Shown: piece after piece, positions 37,288 to 47,378 of the stretch
Numbering within the stretch: position 1 is the stretch's first letter
Layout: every line of letters begins with the position of its first letter
DNA from: Marinobacter nauticus
GTDB taxonomy: Bacteria; Pseudomonadota; Gammaproteobacteria; Pseudomonadales; Oleiphilaceae
DNA length: 64,000 nucleotides
Direction: 5' to 3'
NCBI RefSeq assembly: GCF_003634635.1
Contig: NZ_RBJB01000003.1
Coordinates: 1-64,000, forward strand
Translations under genes and position numbers: made by a program
The notes under the pieces: model-generated
The model's input: the letters and a program-made list of their open reading frames with translations, nothing else
Database searches by the model: none
Told to the model about the DNA's origin: nothing

Positions 37288-37656
37288 TTAATCCTGCTGC
37301 CAGCTCTGTACCGCTTCCTTACCGTGCTTTTCACGCCACTCATTCAGAGTCTTGTGATTACCACCGCGGGTTTTTACCACTTCACCGGTGTGCGGGTTTT
37401 TATAGGTTTTCAGCGGACGCTTGGCACGGGTACCGGTTGAAGTCTCGGCCTTGGCGCCAGCGATAGAAGGATCAATAGCAGACAGAATCTGCAGAACGTC
37501 CTTCGGTGATTTGTCATACTCTTTCATCAAATCACGAACTTTGTTTTCGAATTCCAGTTCGCTTTTCAGTGCCTGGTCCTTTTCGAGCTTCTCCAGCTCG
37601 GCGGCCAGCTTTTCCATCAGCTGCTTCTTCTGGTAATAATCATTAATCTTTGCCAT
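37288..37656 (-). CDS. mvaT: MvaT/MvaU-family H-NS-like silencer
   Basis: A 122-residue nucleoid protein. Residues about 1-60 form the coiled-coil oligomerisation region (MEKLAAELEKLEKDQALKSE). The C-terminal DNA-binding domain has the MvaT signature YKNPHTGEVVKTRGGNHKTL and then EWREKHGKEAVQSW. Such proteins silence AT-rich, horizontally acquired DNA. It is monocistronic and sits at the edge of the surface-polysaccharide locus. Confidence 0.88.
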   Translation of the reverse strand: MAKINDYYQKKQLMEKLAAELEKLEKDQALKSELEFENKVRDLMKEYDKSPKDVLQILSAIDPSIAGAKAETSTGTRAKRPLKTYKNPHTGEVVKTRGGNHKTLNEWREKHGKEAVQSWQQD

Positions 37657-37773
37657 GGAAATAAAACCTTTTATCGTGGGGTTTTAAATACTGATTGAAT
37701 ATGACCGAAAGTCGAAACAAATAATAATAGAGAAACCGAAATGAGGCAAAATAAATTACTTAAATCCACTTAA

Positions 37774-37801
37774 CAAAAAAGCCGGCACAATGGCCGGCTT
37801 T
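37774..37801 (-). terminator. Rho-independent terminator of the polysaccharide locus
   Basis: AAAGCCGGC (37778-37786) and GCCGGCTTT (37793-37801) form a 9-bp stem. On the minus strand it is followed by TTTTTTGTT. It lies just past the UDP-sugar dehydrogenase stop. Confidence 0.82.
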
Positions 37802-37817
37802 GTATTTCACCTAAAGA

Positions 37818-39080
37818 TCAAAGGCGTAAATCCGCCTGCCCTAACGGCAACACACCCTTCAAATCAAATAAAACGCCGTTGCTATTGGTATAAGCACGCA
37901 ATTGCTCCGCTGAAAGACCGGCATATTCGCGGTGCGGTACCGCAAGAAATACCGCATCATATTCACCGGCTTTCGGTTCGGGGACCAGAGAAATACCATA
38001 CTCATGTTCGGCTTCTTCATTATTGGCCCAGCAATCGGTGACATCCACCTGACAACCAAAATCCTTTAACTCATTAACCACATCAATAACGCGGGTATTA
38101 CGCAAATCCGGGCAGTTCTCCTTGAACGTTAGCCCCATGACCAATACACGCGAATTGGCAATGGTATGCCCCCTCTTGATCATCGCTTTGACCAGTTCAG
38201 CGGCTGCGTATGGCCCCATATTGTCGTTCACACGGCGGCCAGCAAGAATAATCTCAGGATGATAACCAATGGCCTGGGCCTTATGGGTGAGGTAATACGG
38301 ATCAACACCAATACAATGCCCGCCAACCAATCCGGGTTTGAACGGCAGGAAATTCCATTTAGTACCAGCAGCGGCCAACACTTCATGGGTATCGATCCCA
38401 ATGCGGGCAAAAATCATCGACAGCTCATTCATCAGCGCAATATTCAAATCCCGCTGAGTGTTTTCAATAACCTTTGCCGCTTCCGCTACCTTGATGGAAC
38501 TGGCCTTATGGGTTCCCGCAGTAATGATGCCGGCGTAAAGATCATTTACCTCATCGGCAATCTCGGGCGTTGAGCCGGAGGTCACCTTCATAATGGTGGT
38601 AACGCGGTGTTCCTTATCGCCCGGGTTGATACGCTCCGGACTGTAACCGGCAAAGAAATCCTGATTGAACTTGAGGCCGGACATCTTTTCCAGAACCGGC
38701 ACACAGACCTCTTCAGTCGCACCGGGGAACACCGTCGATTCATAAACAACGATATCACCCTTCTTGAGGACTTTACCCACACTCTCACTGGCCTTTACCA
38801 ACGGGGTAAGGTCTGGCGATTTGTATTCGTCAATCGGGGTTGGCACGGTCACGATGTAGACCTGGCAATCGGCAATGCCATCCAGAGAATCCGTAAACGA
38901 CAGTTTCGACGACGCCACCAGTTCATCCCGGCTCACCTCGCGCGTGAAATCAATGCCATCCTTCAGCTCGGCAATCCGTTTGGGGTTGATATCAAAGCCA
39001 ACCACCTCGCGCTTTTCGCCGAATGCAGCCGCCAATGGTAAGCCCACGTAACCAAGGCCGATTACCGCAATCCTTTTCAT
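37818..39080 (-). CDS. UDP-N-acetyl-hexosamine 6-dehydrogenase (TviB/WbpA type)
   Basis: A 420-residue UDP-sugar 6-dehydrogenase. The NAD motif GLGYVGLP is at 8-15, the UDP-binding middle includes [13 protein letters not shown] (146-158), and the catalytic Cys256 lies in [15 protein letters not shown]. Overall pattern fits TviB/WbpA, which oxidise UDP-GlcNAc or UDP-GalNAc to the uronate, rather than UDP-glucose dehydrogenase, but UDP-glucose cannot be excluded. Last gene on the strand before the terminator. Confidence 0.85.
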   Translation of the reverse strand: MKRIAVIGLGYVGLPLAAAFGEKREVVGFDINPKRIAELKDGIDFTREVSRDELVASSKLSFTDSLDGIADCQVYIVTVPTPIDEYKSPDLTPLVKASESVGKVLKKGDIVVYESTVFPGATEEVCVPVLEKMSGLKFNQDFFAGYSPERINPGDKEHRVTTIMKVTSGSTPEIADEVNDLYAGIITAGTHKASSIKVAEAAKVIENTQRDLNIALMNELSMIFARIGIDTHEVLAAAGTKWNFLPFKPGLVGGHCIGVDPYYLTHKAQAIGYHPEIILAGRRVNDNMGPYAAAELVKAMIKRGHTIANSRVLVMGLTFKENCPDLRNTRVIDVVNELKDFGCQVDVTDCWANNEEAEHEYGISLVPEPKAGEYDAVFLAVPHREYAGLSAEQLRAYTNSNGVLFDLKGVLPLGQADLRL

Positions 39081-39151
39081 ATATTCTCCTGCCTTAAATA
39101 AGGTCTAAGCGCTTGGGCGAACGGTCGCACGATCAGCGCATGCTCACCCCG

Positions 39152-40573
39152 TTATCCTACTGGAATCAGAATATCAGAATCCGGCGCCATTGCCTCCAAC
39201 GCCAGCTTAAAAGCGCGCTTGGCACCCGAATCGCCATGGACAACGCGAATCTCGGCGGGCGTCTCAGGAATACCTGCAATGAACCGAAGCAAATCATCCT
39301 GCCCGGCGTGAGCAGAATAACCACCGACTGAGTGAACACGAGCCGAAATGCCATATCGTTCTCCGTCCAGCTCCACCCATCCACCACGCGGCCCGTAAGT
39401 CAGAATATCCCGCCCTGGCGTTCCAGCCGCCTGATACCCCACAAAAACCACATCATTTCGGGCATCGCCCAGCATCGCCTTGAGGTAATTCACCACCCTT
39501 CCACCAGCGCACATACCAGACCCCGCAATAACCACGCAGGGACGATGAGTACGAGCCAAATACTCAACCGCATTCAAATGGTCCTCGTGGGAATTGATTA
39601 CCGTGAGCTGCTCAAACGACAGAGGATGCCGGCCGGCACTGACAAGTTCCCGGGCCTCGTCATCCCAAAATGGCTTGAGATCCCGATAGATTCGGGTGAA
39701 TTCAGCGGCCAGCGGCGAATCCACAACAATTTCCAGGTTCTGCCATCGGAGTGGTCCAGAGGAGCCTTCTGCACTCGACTGCGAAATCTCAGTCTCCCCA
39801 AACTCGGCAATCAGTGCTTCGATCTCATAAAGCAGATCCTGAGTGCGCCCGATACTGAATGCCGGAATCAGCACCGTACCGCCGTCTTCCAGGGCATGCT
39901 CAAGAACCGATTTCAATCGATAGCGGCGGCTCTCCCGGTCTTCGTGGTTCTTATCGCCGTATGTGCTTTCGATGATCAGGCGATCAGCCTTCTCAGGTGA
40001 TAACGGCTCGGGCAGGAGTGGCGCGTGACTCGCGCCAAGATCCCCGCTGAAAACGATACGTTCGTTGCGATGGCCATCGTGGAGCTCGCATTCCACATAG
40101 GCAGAACCGAGAATATGCCCGGCCCTCTGCAACCTGATTCTCAGCGCAGCATCGCCCTCAGAGACCAGCTCATGCCACTGGCCATAGGGCAGCGGCACCA
40201 GTTGGCTGCGTATACGGTCCAAAACCCGGGTAATCAAAGCCCGATCCCGCGTAAAGCCGATCTTCAGCGCGTCTTCGAGGATTTCCGGCAGCATAATGGC
40301 TGAGGGTTCAGAGCAGACAATGGGCCCCTCAAATCCGGCTGCCAGAAGATAGGGAATCCGCCCGACATGATCAATATGGACGTGAGTGACCACAAGGGCG
40401 CGGATATGATCAATGGGGAAGTCTATCGCCAGCTCCGTGGCGGAAGAGGCCGCACCTTTCTCCTGCCCCTGGAAAAGACCGCAATCAATCAGAATACCAA
40501 AGTCCGAGACCTGGAGCTCATGGCAGGAGCCAGTGACGCCATTCACAGCACCGTGGTGCTTTATCTCAATCAT
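39152..40573 (-). CDS. MBL-fold beta-CASP hydrolase (predicted RNase)
   Basis: A 473-residue metallo-beta-lactamase fold protein with the zinc motif HVHIDH (64-69), the later SGDLGASHAPLL metal aspartate, and the beta-CASP region with GSGMCAGGRVVNYL and HSVGGYSAHAGQDDLL. This is the CPSF/Ysh1-like group of RNA-processing hydrolases. No obvious role in sugar chemistry; it sits between two sugar-nucleotide enzymes on the same strand with gaps of 71 and 44 bp. Likely cytosolic. RNase activity is inferred from the family. Confidence 0.82.
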   Translation of the reverse strand: MIEIKHHGAVNGVTGSCHELQVSDFGILIDCGLFQGQEKGAASSATELAIDFPIDHIRALVVTHVHIDHVGRIPYLLAAGFEGPIVCSEPSAIMLPEILEDALKIGFTRDRALITRVLDRIRSQLVPLPYGQWHELVSEGDAALRIRLQRAGHILGSAYVECELHDGHRNERIVFSGDLGASHAPLLPEPLSPEKADRLIIESTYGDKNHEDRESRRYRLKSVLEHALEDGGTVLIPAFSIGRTQDLLYEIEALIAEFGETEISQSSAEGSSGPLRWQNLEIVVDSPLAAEFTRIYRDLKPFWDDEARELVSAGRHPLSFEQLTVINSHEDHLNAVEYLARTHRPCVVIAGSGMCAGGRVVNYLKAMLGDARNDVVFVGYQAAGTPGRDILTYGPRGGWVELDGERYGISARVHSVGGYSAHAGQDDLLRFIAGIPETPAEIRVVHGDSGAKRAFKLALEAMAPDSDILIPVG

Positions 40574-40617
40574 TCAACATTCCTTGTTGATGTCCCTGGC
40601 GGAACGCTTCCAGGCAG

Positions 40618-42567
40618 TCAGCTCAAGCGAAGGACTTTGCCATCTCTATCGTGATGTTCAGGACTTGCCGCCCCGGTTTTACACCAAACCAGATCAGCCA
40701 CATCACCGTTAGGCGCATAGGCCGTTCGGGCCTCTATCAAAATATTCAATGCGGCTTTACAGTCAAAGCTCTGGCTCGCTCTTGTGAGTCGCCCCAGATA
40801 CTCCTCAACTTCATCCCATGTCAATGACACTTCGCGCGCCATCAATATTCTTGGGTGAGCCGTACCCTGGGGGTTATCGCCTATCAGCAATTCCTCGAAA
40901 AGCTTTTCCCCCGGCCGTAACCCGGTATAGACAATTTCGATATCGCCGCCCGGGGATTCTGAAGTTTTCTCTTCAAGCCCCATCAAGTGGATCATCTTAC
41001 GGGCAAGGTCGGCTATTCTTACGGGCTCTCCCATATCCAACACGTAAACCTCTCCCCCCTGTCCCATGCTGCCGGCCTGCAGCACCAACTGGCTGGCTTC
41101 CGGAATCGTCATGAAGTAGCGGATGATATCCGGATGCGTAACGGTGACAGGCCCACCATCACGAATCTGGTCTCGAAAAAGAGGTACCACAGACCCAGAA
41201 GACCCCAGCACGTTCCCGAAACGAACCATAGAAAAAACAGTCTGGCTCTGGCGTTGCGACAAGCCCTGCAGCACAAGCTCTGCCATACGCTTGGTCGCAC
41301 CCATCACATTGGTTGGGCGAACGGCCTTATCTGTTGAGATCAACACAAATCGCTCGACACCTGCTGCTATGGCCGCTTCGGCCGTATGCCAGGTACCAAA
41401 CACATTATTCTGTATGCCTTCGATGACGTTATGCTCTACCAAAGGCACGTGCTTGTATGCAGCCGCATGATAGACCGCTTGCACACCAAACGCCTTCAAA
41501 ACGGCCTCACACCGCCTTCTATGGGTCACACTACCGAGAACTGCATGTACAGTGACATCCAGGCTTTCAACCTGGCTAATGGAGCGAAGTTCTCGTTCGA
41601 TCGAGTACAGGGAAAATTCGGACTGCTCAAACAACACCAACACCTTGGGCTTGTGTCGAATGATCTGCCGGCATAGTTCAGAGCCGATGGACCCGCCAGC
41701 TCCGGTAACCATGACGGACTTTCCATAGAGACTTTCAGAGACAGTCGCGGCATCGGGCCGAACGGGATCACGCCCCAACAAATCCTCAATCTCCAGATCC
41801 CGGATATCATTAATGCGAGCCTGGCCCGCCACAAGCTCAGACATCGACGGCACAGTCTGGACCGGAATGGAGAGCTTCTCCAGGGACGAGAGCAGCTGCT
41901 TTCTGTTCACCGGTACCGCATCTTCCAACGCCAGCAACGCCCGGGAAGCATCCAGCTCTCTCACCGCTTTTTCCAGATGCTCAACCGAGTAGACCGGCAA
42001 GCCACCAATAACCGAACGATGATTGCTGCTTAACAGCGAGACAAAACCTACCGGGCGATACTCAACGCCTTGTGACAGGGCCGATGCCAATTGCAGACCT
42101 TTGGGGCCAGCCCCAACAATAAGCACGCTATTTTTGGCCTTCTCCCTGGGCCGTTGGACAATAGCGCGAACCGTAAAGCGTGTTCCGGCAACGAGAAGAA
42201 ACGCAAAGGCGCCGTAAATGACTGGCACGGAACGCGGTACCAGGGCCTGAAACAGAAAACCGAAAACGATAAGAGCAACGCTCGAAAACGCCACCCCCAC
42301 AATAATGGCCAGAAACGCATGCTCACTGAGATAGCGTATAACAGCTCGATACAGACCTAGCTTGATGAATGCGCCAATCGTCACTAGAACCGCCGCCAAA
42401 CAAACAATCAATTGCTTGCTGTCCGGCATCCAGCTGACGGTTTCGAACCTTAACGCAAACGCCCCCCAAACCGCGACGGAAAGCAGCAGAAAGTCTGCAA
42501 GTACCGAGATGAATCGTTTTAGAGGCCTGGACCATCCCAGAATAGAATTGATAACGCTGGCTACCAT
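40618..42567 (-). CDS. WbpM/CapD-like UDP-GlcNAc 4,6-dehydratase, membrane-bound
   Basis: A 649-residue inner-membrane protein: four hydrophobic segments in residues about 20-130, a CoA-binding-like Rossmann region (VLIVGAGPKGLQLAS, 148-162), and an SDR dehydratase domain with VTGAGGSIGSEL (287-298). The usual catalytic tyrosine is methionine (VMGATKRMAE), as in WbpM-type enzymes. These make UDP-4-keto-6-deoxy-GlcNAc, precursor of QuiNAc and FucNAc. It lies next to an initiating transferase and a WbpV-like reductase, the trio used for the first sugar of many O-antigens. Confidence 0.92.
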   Translation of the reverse strand: MVASVINSILGWSRPLKRFISVLADFLLLSVAVWGAFALRFETVSWMPDSKQLIVCLAAVLVTIGAFIKLGLYRAVIRYLSEHAFLAIIVGVAFSSVALIVFGFLFQALVPRSVPVIYGAFAFLLVAGTRFTVRAIVQRPREKAKNSVLIVGAGPKGLQLASALSQGVEYRPVGFVSLLSSNHRSVIGGLPVYSVEHLEKAVRELDASRALLALEDAVPVNRKQLLSSLEKLSIPVQTVPSMSELVAGQARINDIRDLEIEDLLGRDPVRPDAATVSESLYGKSVMVTGAGGSIGSELCRQIIRHKPKVLVLFEQSEFSLYSIERELRSISQVESLDVTVHAVLGSVTHRRRCEAVLKAFGVQAVYHAAAYKHVPLVEHNVIEGIQNNVFGTWHTAEAAIAAGVERFVLISTDKAVRPTNVMGATKRMAELVLQGLSQRQSQTVFSMVRFGNVLGSSGSVVPLFRDQIRDGGPVTVTHPDIIRYFMTIPEASQLVLQAGSMGQGGEVYVLDMGEPVRIADLARKMIHLMGLEEKTSESPGGDIEIVYTGLRPGEKLFEELLIGDNPQGTAHPRILMAREVSLTWDEVEEYLGRLTRASQSFDCKAALNILIEARTAYAPNGDVADLVWCKTGAASPEHHDRDGKVLRLS

Positions 42568-42570
42568 CGT

Positions 42571-43128
42571 CTACTCCCGCGATTTAACGCGATCCCCCGC
42601 CCCTTTGCCTGTCACCGTCTGCAGGATATATCGGAAATAATGCTTCAAATCCAAGGAACTAAGCATCACCGCATCGGTTTCTGCAAGCAGTTGAGGGGTG
42701 GACATATCAATATCATTCACTTGCGCCAGCCCGGTAATACCTGGCCGGGCATCGAGTACTCCGCGACTCTCCCGTTCCTGAATGAGCTCGACCTGGTTAA
42801 ACAAACACGGCCGGGGGCCCACCAGGCTCATATCGCCCTTGAGCACATTCCAGAGTTGCGGCAGTTCATCCAGCTTGGTTCGCCGGAGAAATCGGCCAAA
42901 ACGAGTTATGTCATCAACATTAGCCAAATGCGTAGCAACAGAAGTGGCCGTCTTTCTCATAGTCCGAAACTTAACGAGCCTAAAGGGCTTTCCGTGCCGT
43001 CCGACCCGCTCCTGAACAAAAATTGGGGACCCGGTATCAAACAAGCTTACCAAATACAAAAGCACCATGACTGGAAAGCCAACAATTAGCCCGACGAAAG
43101 CGATCCAAATATCCAAAAGCCTTATCAC
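42571..43128 (-). CDS. Undecaprenyl-phosphate phosphosugar transferase
   Basis: A 185-residue small initiating sugar-phosphate transferase (PglC/WcaJ C-terminal type). One N-terminal membrane helix (about 8-30) is followed by PIFVQERVGRHGKPF, FRTMRK, and the catalytic segment DELPQLWNVLKGDMS ending VGPRP. It loads the first sugar-1-phosphate on undecaprenyl phosphate at the inner membrane. Translationally coupled (4-bp overlap) to the WbpV-like gene and 3 bp from the dehydratase gene. Confidence 0.9.
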   Translation of the reverse strand: MIRLLDIWIAFVGLIVGFPVMVLLYLVSLFDTGSPIFVQERVGRHGKPFRLVKFRTMRKTATSVATHLANVDDITRFGRFLRRTKLDELPQLWNVLKGDMSLVGPRPCLFNQVELIQERESRGVLDARPGITGLAQVNDIDMSTPQLLAETDAVMLSSLDLKHYFRYILQTVTGKGAGDRVKSRE

Positions 43129-44081
43129 AAGAACCCCTCCTCACGCCCAAGCTTTTTTACCTCGTCAAGTGTATTTGACACATTTCGCCACCCTAATTCT
43201 CGAACGGCTTTACCAGCGTCTACAACAAGATCGCCAAAAAGTTGTTGATATAATGAGCGCTTTCCTAATAAAAAAAACGTTGATCGTGCTAGAGTCCTTG
43301 GAAAAGGGAAAACCCCCGGCCTTTTATTCATCCCCGATCTGATGGATACAATCAGATCCTTTGTAGAAACAGGGTATTTATCGGCCGCAACATATACTTG
43401 GTTCTTGGCCGCCTTTTGTTCCATACAAAGAACAATAAGATCAATGAGGCTGTTAACGGAGACAAAACTTCTACGATTAGTTGCCATTCCCAACGGCAAC
43501 ATAACTGGACTGCGACATGCCTTGATCAATCGCGCAAAGTTACCTGGAGCATTCACTCCATATACCAAGGTCGGCCTAATGATTGCGTAGCTCGTTTCCT
43601 GGTCCGCCAAAGCATCTTGAAGTACCTGCTCGGCCAATACCTTAGACTCAGCGTAATTGGCGTGTGGCTTCAGCTCTCTGTCCTCTCTAAGAGGCTGTCC
43701 TTCGCTTTTGTCTCCATGCACCCCGATAGAACTCAACAGCACAAACCGACAAGCTTTTGCCGTCGCCGCAGCCTCAGCCAAAGCGCGTGTCGGATCAACA
43801 TTACTTTTCACAAATGACTGAAGGGTCTGCTCAGCTTTGCCACCTTTGCCATGAGCTCGACCAGCAAGATGAACCACGTAGCAAACATCCCGAACCAAGT
43901 CTTGTACATCTGTCCGTCTTTCCAGATCTAGTGCCACATAGGACACGCCTTGCACTGGCTCATCGCCACCTGGACGAATGACAGCACGAACTGAAAACCC
44001 TTGATCCACTAGTCGCTTACACAACGCTCGACCAATAAACCCTGATGCACCAGTGACCAAGACTCTTTTTGGCGCCCCCAT
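43125..44081 (-). CDS. WbpV-like UDP-4-keto-6-deoxy-hexosamine reductase
   Basis: A 318-residue extended SDR with VTGASGFIGRALCKRL near the N-terminus and catalytic YAESK. It resembles the WbpV/WbpK group that reduces the WbpM product to UDP-QuiNAc or UDP-FucNAc. Position directly before the initiating transferase and dehydratase supports this. Other NAD-dependent epimerase roles are possible. Confidence 0.8.
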   Translation of the reverse strand: MGAPKRVLVTGASGFIGRALCKRLVDQGFSVRAVIRPGGDEPVQGVSYVALDLERRTDVQDLVRDVCYVVHLAGRAHGKGGKAEQTLQSFVKSNVDPTRALAEAAATAKACRFVLLSSIGVHGDKSEGQPLREDRELKPHANYAESKVLAEQVLQDALADQETSYAIIRPTLVYGVNAPGNFARLIKACRSPVMLPLGMATNRRSFVSVNSLIDLIVLCMEQKAAKNQVYVAADKYPVSTKDLIVSIRSGMNKRPGVFPFPRTLARSTFFLLGKRSLYQQLFGDLVVDAGKAVRELGWRNVSNTLDEVKKLGREEGFL

Positions 44082-44084
44082 ATA

Positions 44085-45032
44085 TCAGTCAAGGTCCGCT
44101 ATTTTTAAAAGCTCATCAAAATAAGATATGGTTTTGGTAAGTCCTTCGTCCAACTCAATAGTCGGGGACCACTTGAGCCGATCTTTTGCCAAGGAAATAT
44201 CAGGTTGCCTCTGCTTGGGGTCGTCCTCTGGCAGGGGCTTAAAAATGAGCGTCGAGGAAGACCCTGTTAACTCTATGACTCGCTCTGCAAGTTCCCGTAT
44301 CGTAAACTCATTCGGATTTCCAAGATTAACCGGCCCAGTCAAATCTTCCGGCGCATTCATGAGCCTGACAAATCCCTCAATCAAGTCGTCAACATAGCAG
44401 AAACTACGGGTTTGCTGACCTTCACCATAGATCGTTATGTTTTCTCCACGCAATGCTTGAACAACAAAGTTGCTGACAACCCGGCCATCGTTCGGATGCA
44501 TTCGCGGACCATACGTATTAAATATGCGAGCAACTTTGATTGAGAGGTTGTGCTGACGGTAGTAGTCGAAGAACAACGTTTCAGCACAGCGCTTCCCCTC
44601 GTCATAACAAGAACGGATTCCTATCGGGTTTACCTTACCCCAGTACCCTTCCGATTGCGGATGTACCTCAGGATCCCCGTAAACTTCGCTTGTAGAGGCC
44701 TGAAAAATTCTCGCACCCAACCGCTTGGCAAGACCAAGCATGTTGATGGCCCCATGGACGCTCGTTTTCGTGGTCTGAACCGGATCATGCTGGTAGTGAA
44801 CGGGAGAAGCTGGGCACGCAAGGTTGTAGATCTGATCAACCTCAACGTACAACGGAAAGGTGACGTCGTGGCGCATCACCTCAAAATACGGATTGCTCAT
44901 CAAATGAGCGATATTGCGTTTTCGTCCTGTGAAAAAATTGTCAACACACAAGACATCATGCCCTTCGGAGAGCAGCCGCTCGCAAAGGTGGGAGCCGAGG
45001 AAACCCGCACCACCAGTTACCAGAATCCGCAT
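44085..45032 (-). CDS. UDP-glucuronate decarboxylase (UDP-xylose synthase)
   Basis: A 315-residue UXS-type SDR that converts UDP-glucuronate to UDP-xylose. Diagnostic segments are [55 protein letters not shown] and [11 protein letters not shown] with the catalytic Tyr-Lys. Only 3 bp separate it from the WbpV-like gene. No clear UDP-glucose dehydrogenase is seen in the window, so UDP-glucuronate must come from elsewhere or from the dehydrogenase at 37.8 kb. Confidence 0.92.
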   Translation of the reverse strand: MRILVTGGAGFLGSHLCERLLSEGHDVLCVDNFFTGRKRNIAHLMSNPYFEVMRHDVTFPLYVEVDQIYNLACPASPVHYQHDPVQTTKTSVHGAINMLGLAKRLGARIFQASTSEVYGDPEVHPQSEGYWGKVNPIGIRSCYDEGKRCAETLFFDYYRQHNLSIKVARIFNTYGPRMHPNDGRVVSNFVVQALRGENITIYGEGQQTRSFCYVDDLIEGFVRLMNAPEDLTGPVNLGNPNEFTIRELAERVIELTGSSSTLIFKPLPEDDPKQRQPDISLAKDRLKWSPTIELDEGLTKTISYFDELLKIADLD

Positions 45033-45033
45033 A

Positions 45034-45825
45034 TTACATACCCTTCTTTAAAAAACGGAAGTAAAGACCACCCAGAACGTGCGTAAAAGTGAAGACCAAC
45101 GCAGCAATGTGAGAGCGCCCAGGGTACTCTCGATGAACCATCAAAACCTTTTTCATCATCATCAGCTTGGAGCCAGAAATCTGACCCTCGCTCCTTCGGT
45201 AATAGAGCAATGGAGCCTGAAGTTTTACGCAGGAACCTACCATTTGCAGCAGCTGTAACCAACAATGATAGTCCTCAACCGCTTTGTAATCCGGGTCTTC
45301 CCTGAACGGAGCTCGCATCAACAACGCTTTAGACGCAATTACACTCGAAGTGGGAATCTGAGCTCTGACAGTCTGTCTCCAATAGGTCACCTTGGTCTGC
45401 TCAACATTATCGATGGAGGCAAATGAAAGACGACCCTCATCAACAAAATCTGTCATTGCCGTGCAGACAAATGCGGCCTCAGTATTATTGATCACCTCAA
45501 GCTGAAGCCTTAGTTTTTCTGGATGCCAAATATCATCTGAGTCCAGAAATGCGACTAGCTCAGCACGAGCCGCCTTGACCCCGACATTCCGTGGTCCTGC
45601 CGGGCCACCGAAGTTCTTATCCAGAGCAATCAGTCGAATACGAGAGTCTTCGTTAGATAGGGCCGTCACAACCTCTCGGGTGCTATCTGTTGAGCAATCA
45701 TCAACAACAATCAACTCCCAATCTTCAACGGATTGTCCCAACACTGATTGAATCGTCTCGGCAATGAAAGCACTGGCGTTATAGGCCGGCATCACGACAG
45801 ACACTCGTGGTTGAATACTAATCAT
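45034..45825 (-). CDS. Family 2 glycosyltransferase
   Basis: A 263-residue GT-A transferase: [20 protein letters not shown] at the start, [10 protein letters not shown], and the metal site [10 protein letters not shown] (about 94-103). It adds one sugar to the lipid-linked repeat on the cytosolic face. Overlaps the upstream gene by 4 bp. Donor and acceptor unknown. Confidence 0.88.
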   Translation of the reverse strand: MISIQPRVSVVMPAYNASAFIAETIQSVLGQSVEDWELIVVDDCSTDSTREVVTALSNEDSRIRLIALDKNFGGPAGPRNVGVKAARAELVAFLDSDDIWHPEKLRLQLEVINNTEAAFVCTAMTDFVDEGRLSFASIDNVEQTKVTYWRQTVRAQIPTSSVIASKALLMRAPFREDPDYKAVEDYHCWLQLLQMVGSCVKLQAPLLYYRRSEGQISGSKLMMMKKVLMVHREYPGRSHIAALVFTFTHVLGGLYFRFLKKGM

Positions 45826-47378
45826 TGCGCTCGGTCTCCTCTGGCGAACTTTGCCCTCAAGCTGTCAATCCAGCGAAAACCCGGGCGTCTTTTAATAGAT
45901 AGCGGTTCCCCCGGCTCAACTGGAACCGGGTAATCAGCCAGCTTTCCCCAATCTGCCTGTTCCATTGCCTGAACTACCTCATTCTCACCAACATCCGATT
46001 CGGCAAACTGCGGATCGTCTGGTTCGATTCTTCCCCGCTTGAACATTTCGATGATCACAGACGCATCCGCACCCTTGAAATATCGGTATTTAGTGGTTTC
46101 AATGGCCTTAACAAATGGCACGAACTGCGGAAACCTATGAGATCGAACATATAAAAATCTCAATGTCTTACGACGAATCAACTCGGGATCCAGATCAAGC
46201 TGGGAGTTGCCGTTGAACAGCTCGTTTCTCGAGCGAAAAACGTGAACGAAACCGGCATCCTGATATGTTGATGGCCCGAGACAAACCACCTGTTTGCCAC
46301 AAGCACCGGCCTCGACAGAAGAGCTTCCACCATTTAGAACAACGATGTCTGCCTGTTGAATCAAGTCGTAGGTATTTGCCTTCTCCTCACTTCGAATACA
46401 ATAGATCCCTCTTTTTTTGGCCCATCGGGTATAAAGACTGAGAGATCGATCACCATCCACATTGCCGATCTTTTCTCCCCAGTTGGGATGGCAACGGAGA
46501 ACAACTTGACCAGCCCGTATCCCGAAAGCATCAAAGAAATCGTCCAGTGCCTCGGTATTATCTTTCCACTCGGTAAGCCACTCATCATGACCAGCAAACT
46601 CATTCTTGCTACTTGGGAGCACCAACACCCTTTTGCCGTCAGACCTCAATGGCCAAGGGGCCGGCTCAGGGTTCTTATTGTAAAGTCTCCACTCAAGCGA
46701 GTTTCTCTGTAAGAATCTGGAACCGATGAGTTTTCCGGCGTAAGCCGCCTGAGAAGCAGTCAGCGGCTTATCGTCAAATTCCCTTACCAATTCTCCGAGT
46801 GCTCTTAACGACAAGCAGTTCCCATTGGGAATCAACTGAATCCCATCCCCAAACCAGGTCCTTTCATGCGTAATAAAAGGCACGCCCATACTTTCGCAGG
46901 CATAGGTCACCGCGCGGGGCAGGTCCATTCTGCCGTTAAAACAAATAACCCCTTCGATCTGTTCGTCCTTGATCCATTTTCTCGCGCTCTGGTAGACCTG
47001 CTTGATGGGGCCTGCCAGCCTCGCCCGAATTTCGCGAACCTCCGGCTCGCCCCATTCCAGCTCGGACTCTGTTCTCGTCAGAGTTGCCGAACTGGACAAG
47101 GCCAGGCGGTCAACTTCAGAATCCGTCAATACACCCTGACCTTTGCCCACCGAAGTCACACCTGCTGCACGGTAACTGCGGACACCACCGGCAATACACT
47201 GCGCGCATTCCCGGAGGCGGGATCGATTGCGGAGCTCTCGGATATAACAGGTTTCAACCGCAGAGTCGCAAGTAAAGAAGACGACCTCATGACCAGCCTC
47301 CTCCAGCAATTGGGCCAAGAACTCCAAATGCTCAACATGCGGCCTGAACGAGAAAAGATTGGTAAGACCTATTTTCAT
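45822..47378 (-). CDS. Predicted GT-B-like surface polysaccharide glycosyltransferase
   Basis: A 518-residue soluble protein with a two-Rossmann-domain look. The N-terminus (GLTNLFSFRPHVEHLEFLAQ) and the C-terminal-domain donor-site-like segment QQADIVVLNGGSSSVEAGAC resemble capsule/surface carbohydrate transferases. Linked by 4-bp overlaps to both the polymerase gene and the GT2 gene, so it is part of the repeat-unit assembly operon. It is one of only two transferases in this part of the locus, and is therefore a candidate for pseudaminate or xylose transfer. Specific activity unknown. Confidence 0.7.
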   Translation of the reverse strand: MKIGLTNLFSFRPHVEHLEFLAQLLEEAGHEVVFFTCDSAVETCYIRELRNRSRLRECAQCIAGGVRSYRAAGVTSVGKGQGVLTDSEVDRLALSSSATLTRTESELEWGEPEVREIRARLAGPIKQVYQSARKWIKDEQIEGVICFNGRMDLPRAVTYACESMGVPFITHERTWFGDGIQLIPNGNCLSLRALGELVREFDDKPLTASQAAYAGKLIGSRFLQRNSLEWRLYNKNPEPAPWPLRSDGKRVLVLPSSKNEFAGHDEWLTEWKDNTEALDDFFDAFGIRAGQVVLRCHPNWGEKIGNVDGDRSLSLYTRWAKKRGIYCIRSEEKANTYDLIQQADIVVLNGGSSSVEAGACGKQVVCLGPSTYQDAGFVHVFRSRNELFNGNSQLDLDPELIRRKTLRFLYVRSHRFPQFVPFVKAIETTKYRYFKGADASVIIEMFKRGRIEPDDPQFAESDVGENEVVQAMEQADWGKLADYPVPVEPGEPLSIKRRPGFRWIDSLRAKFARGDRAQ

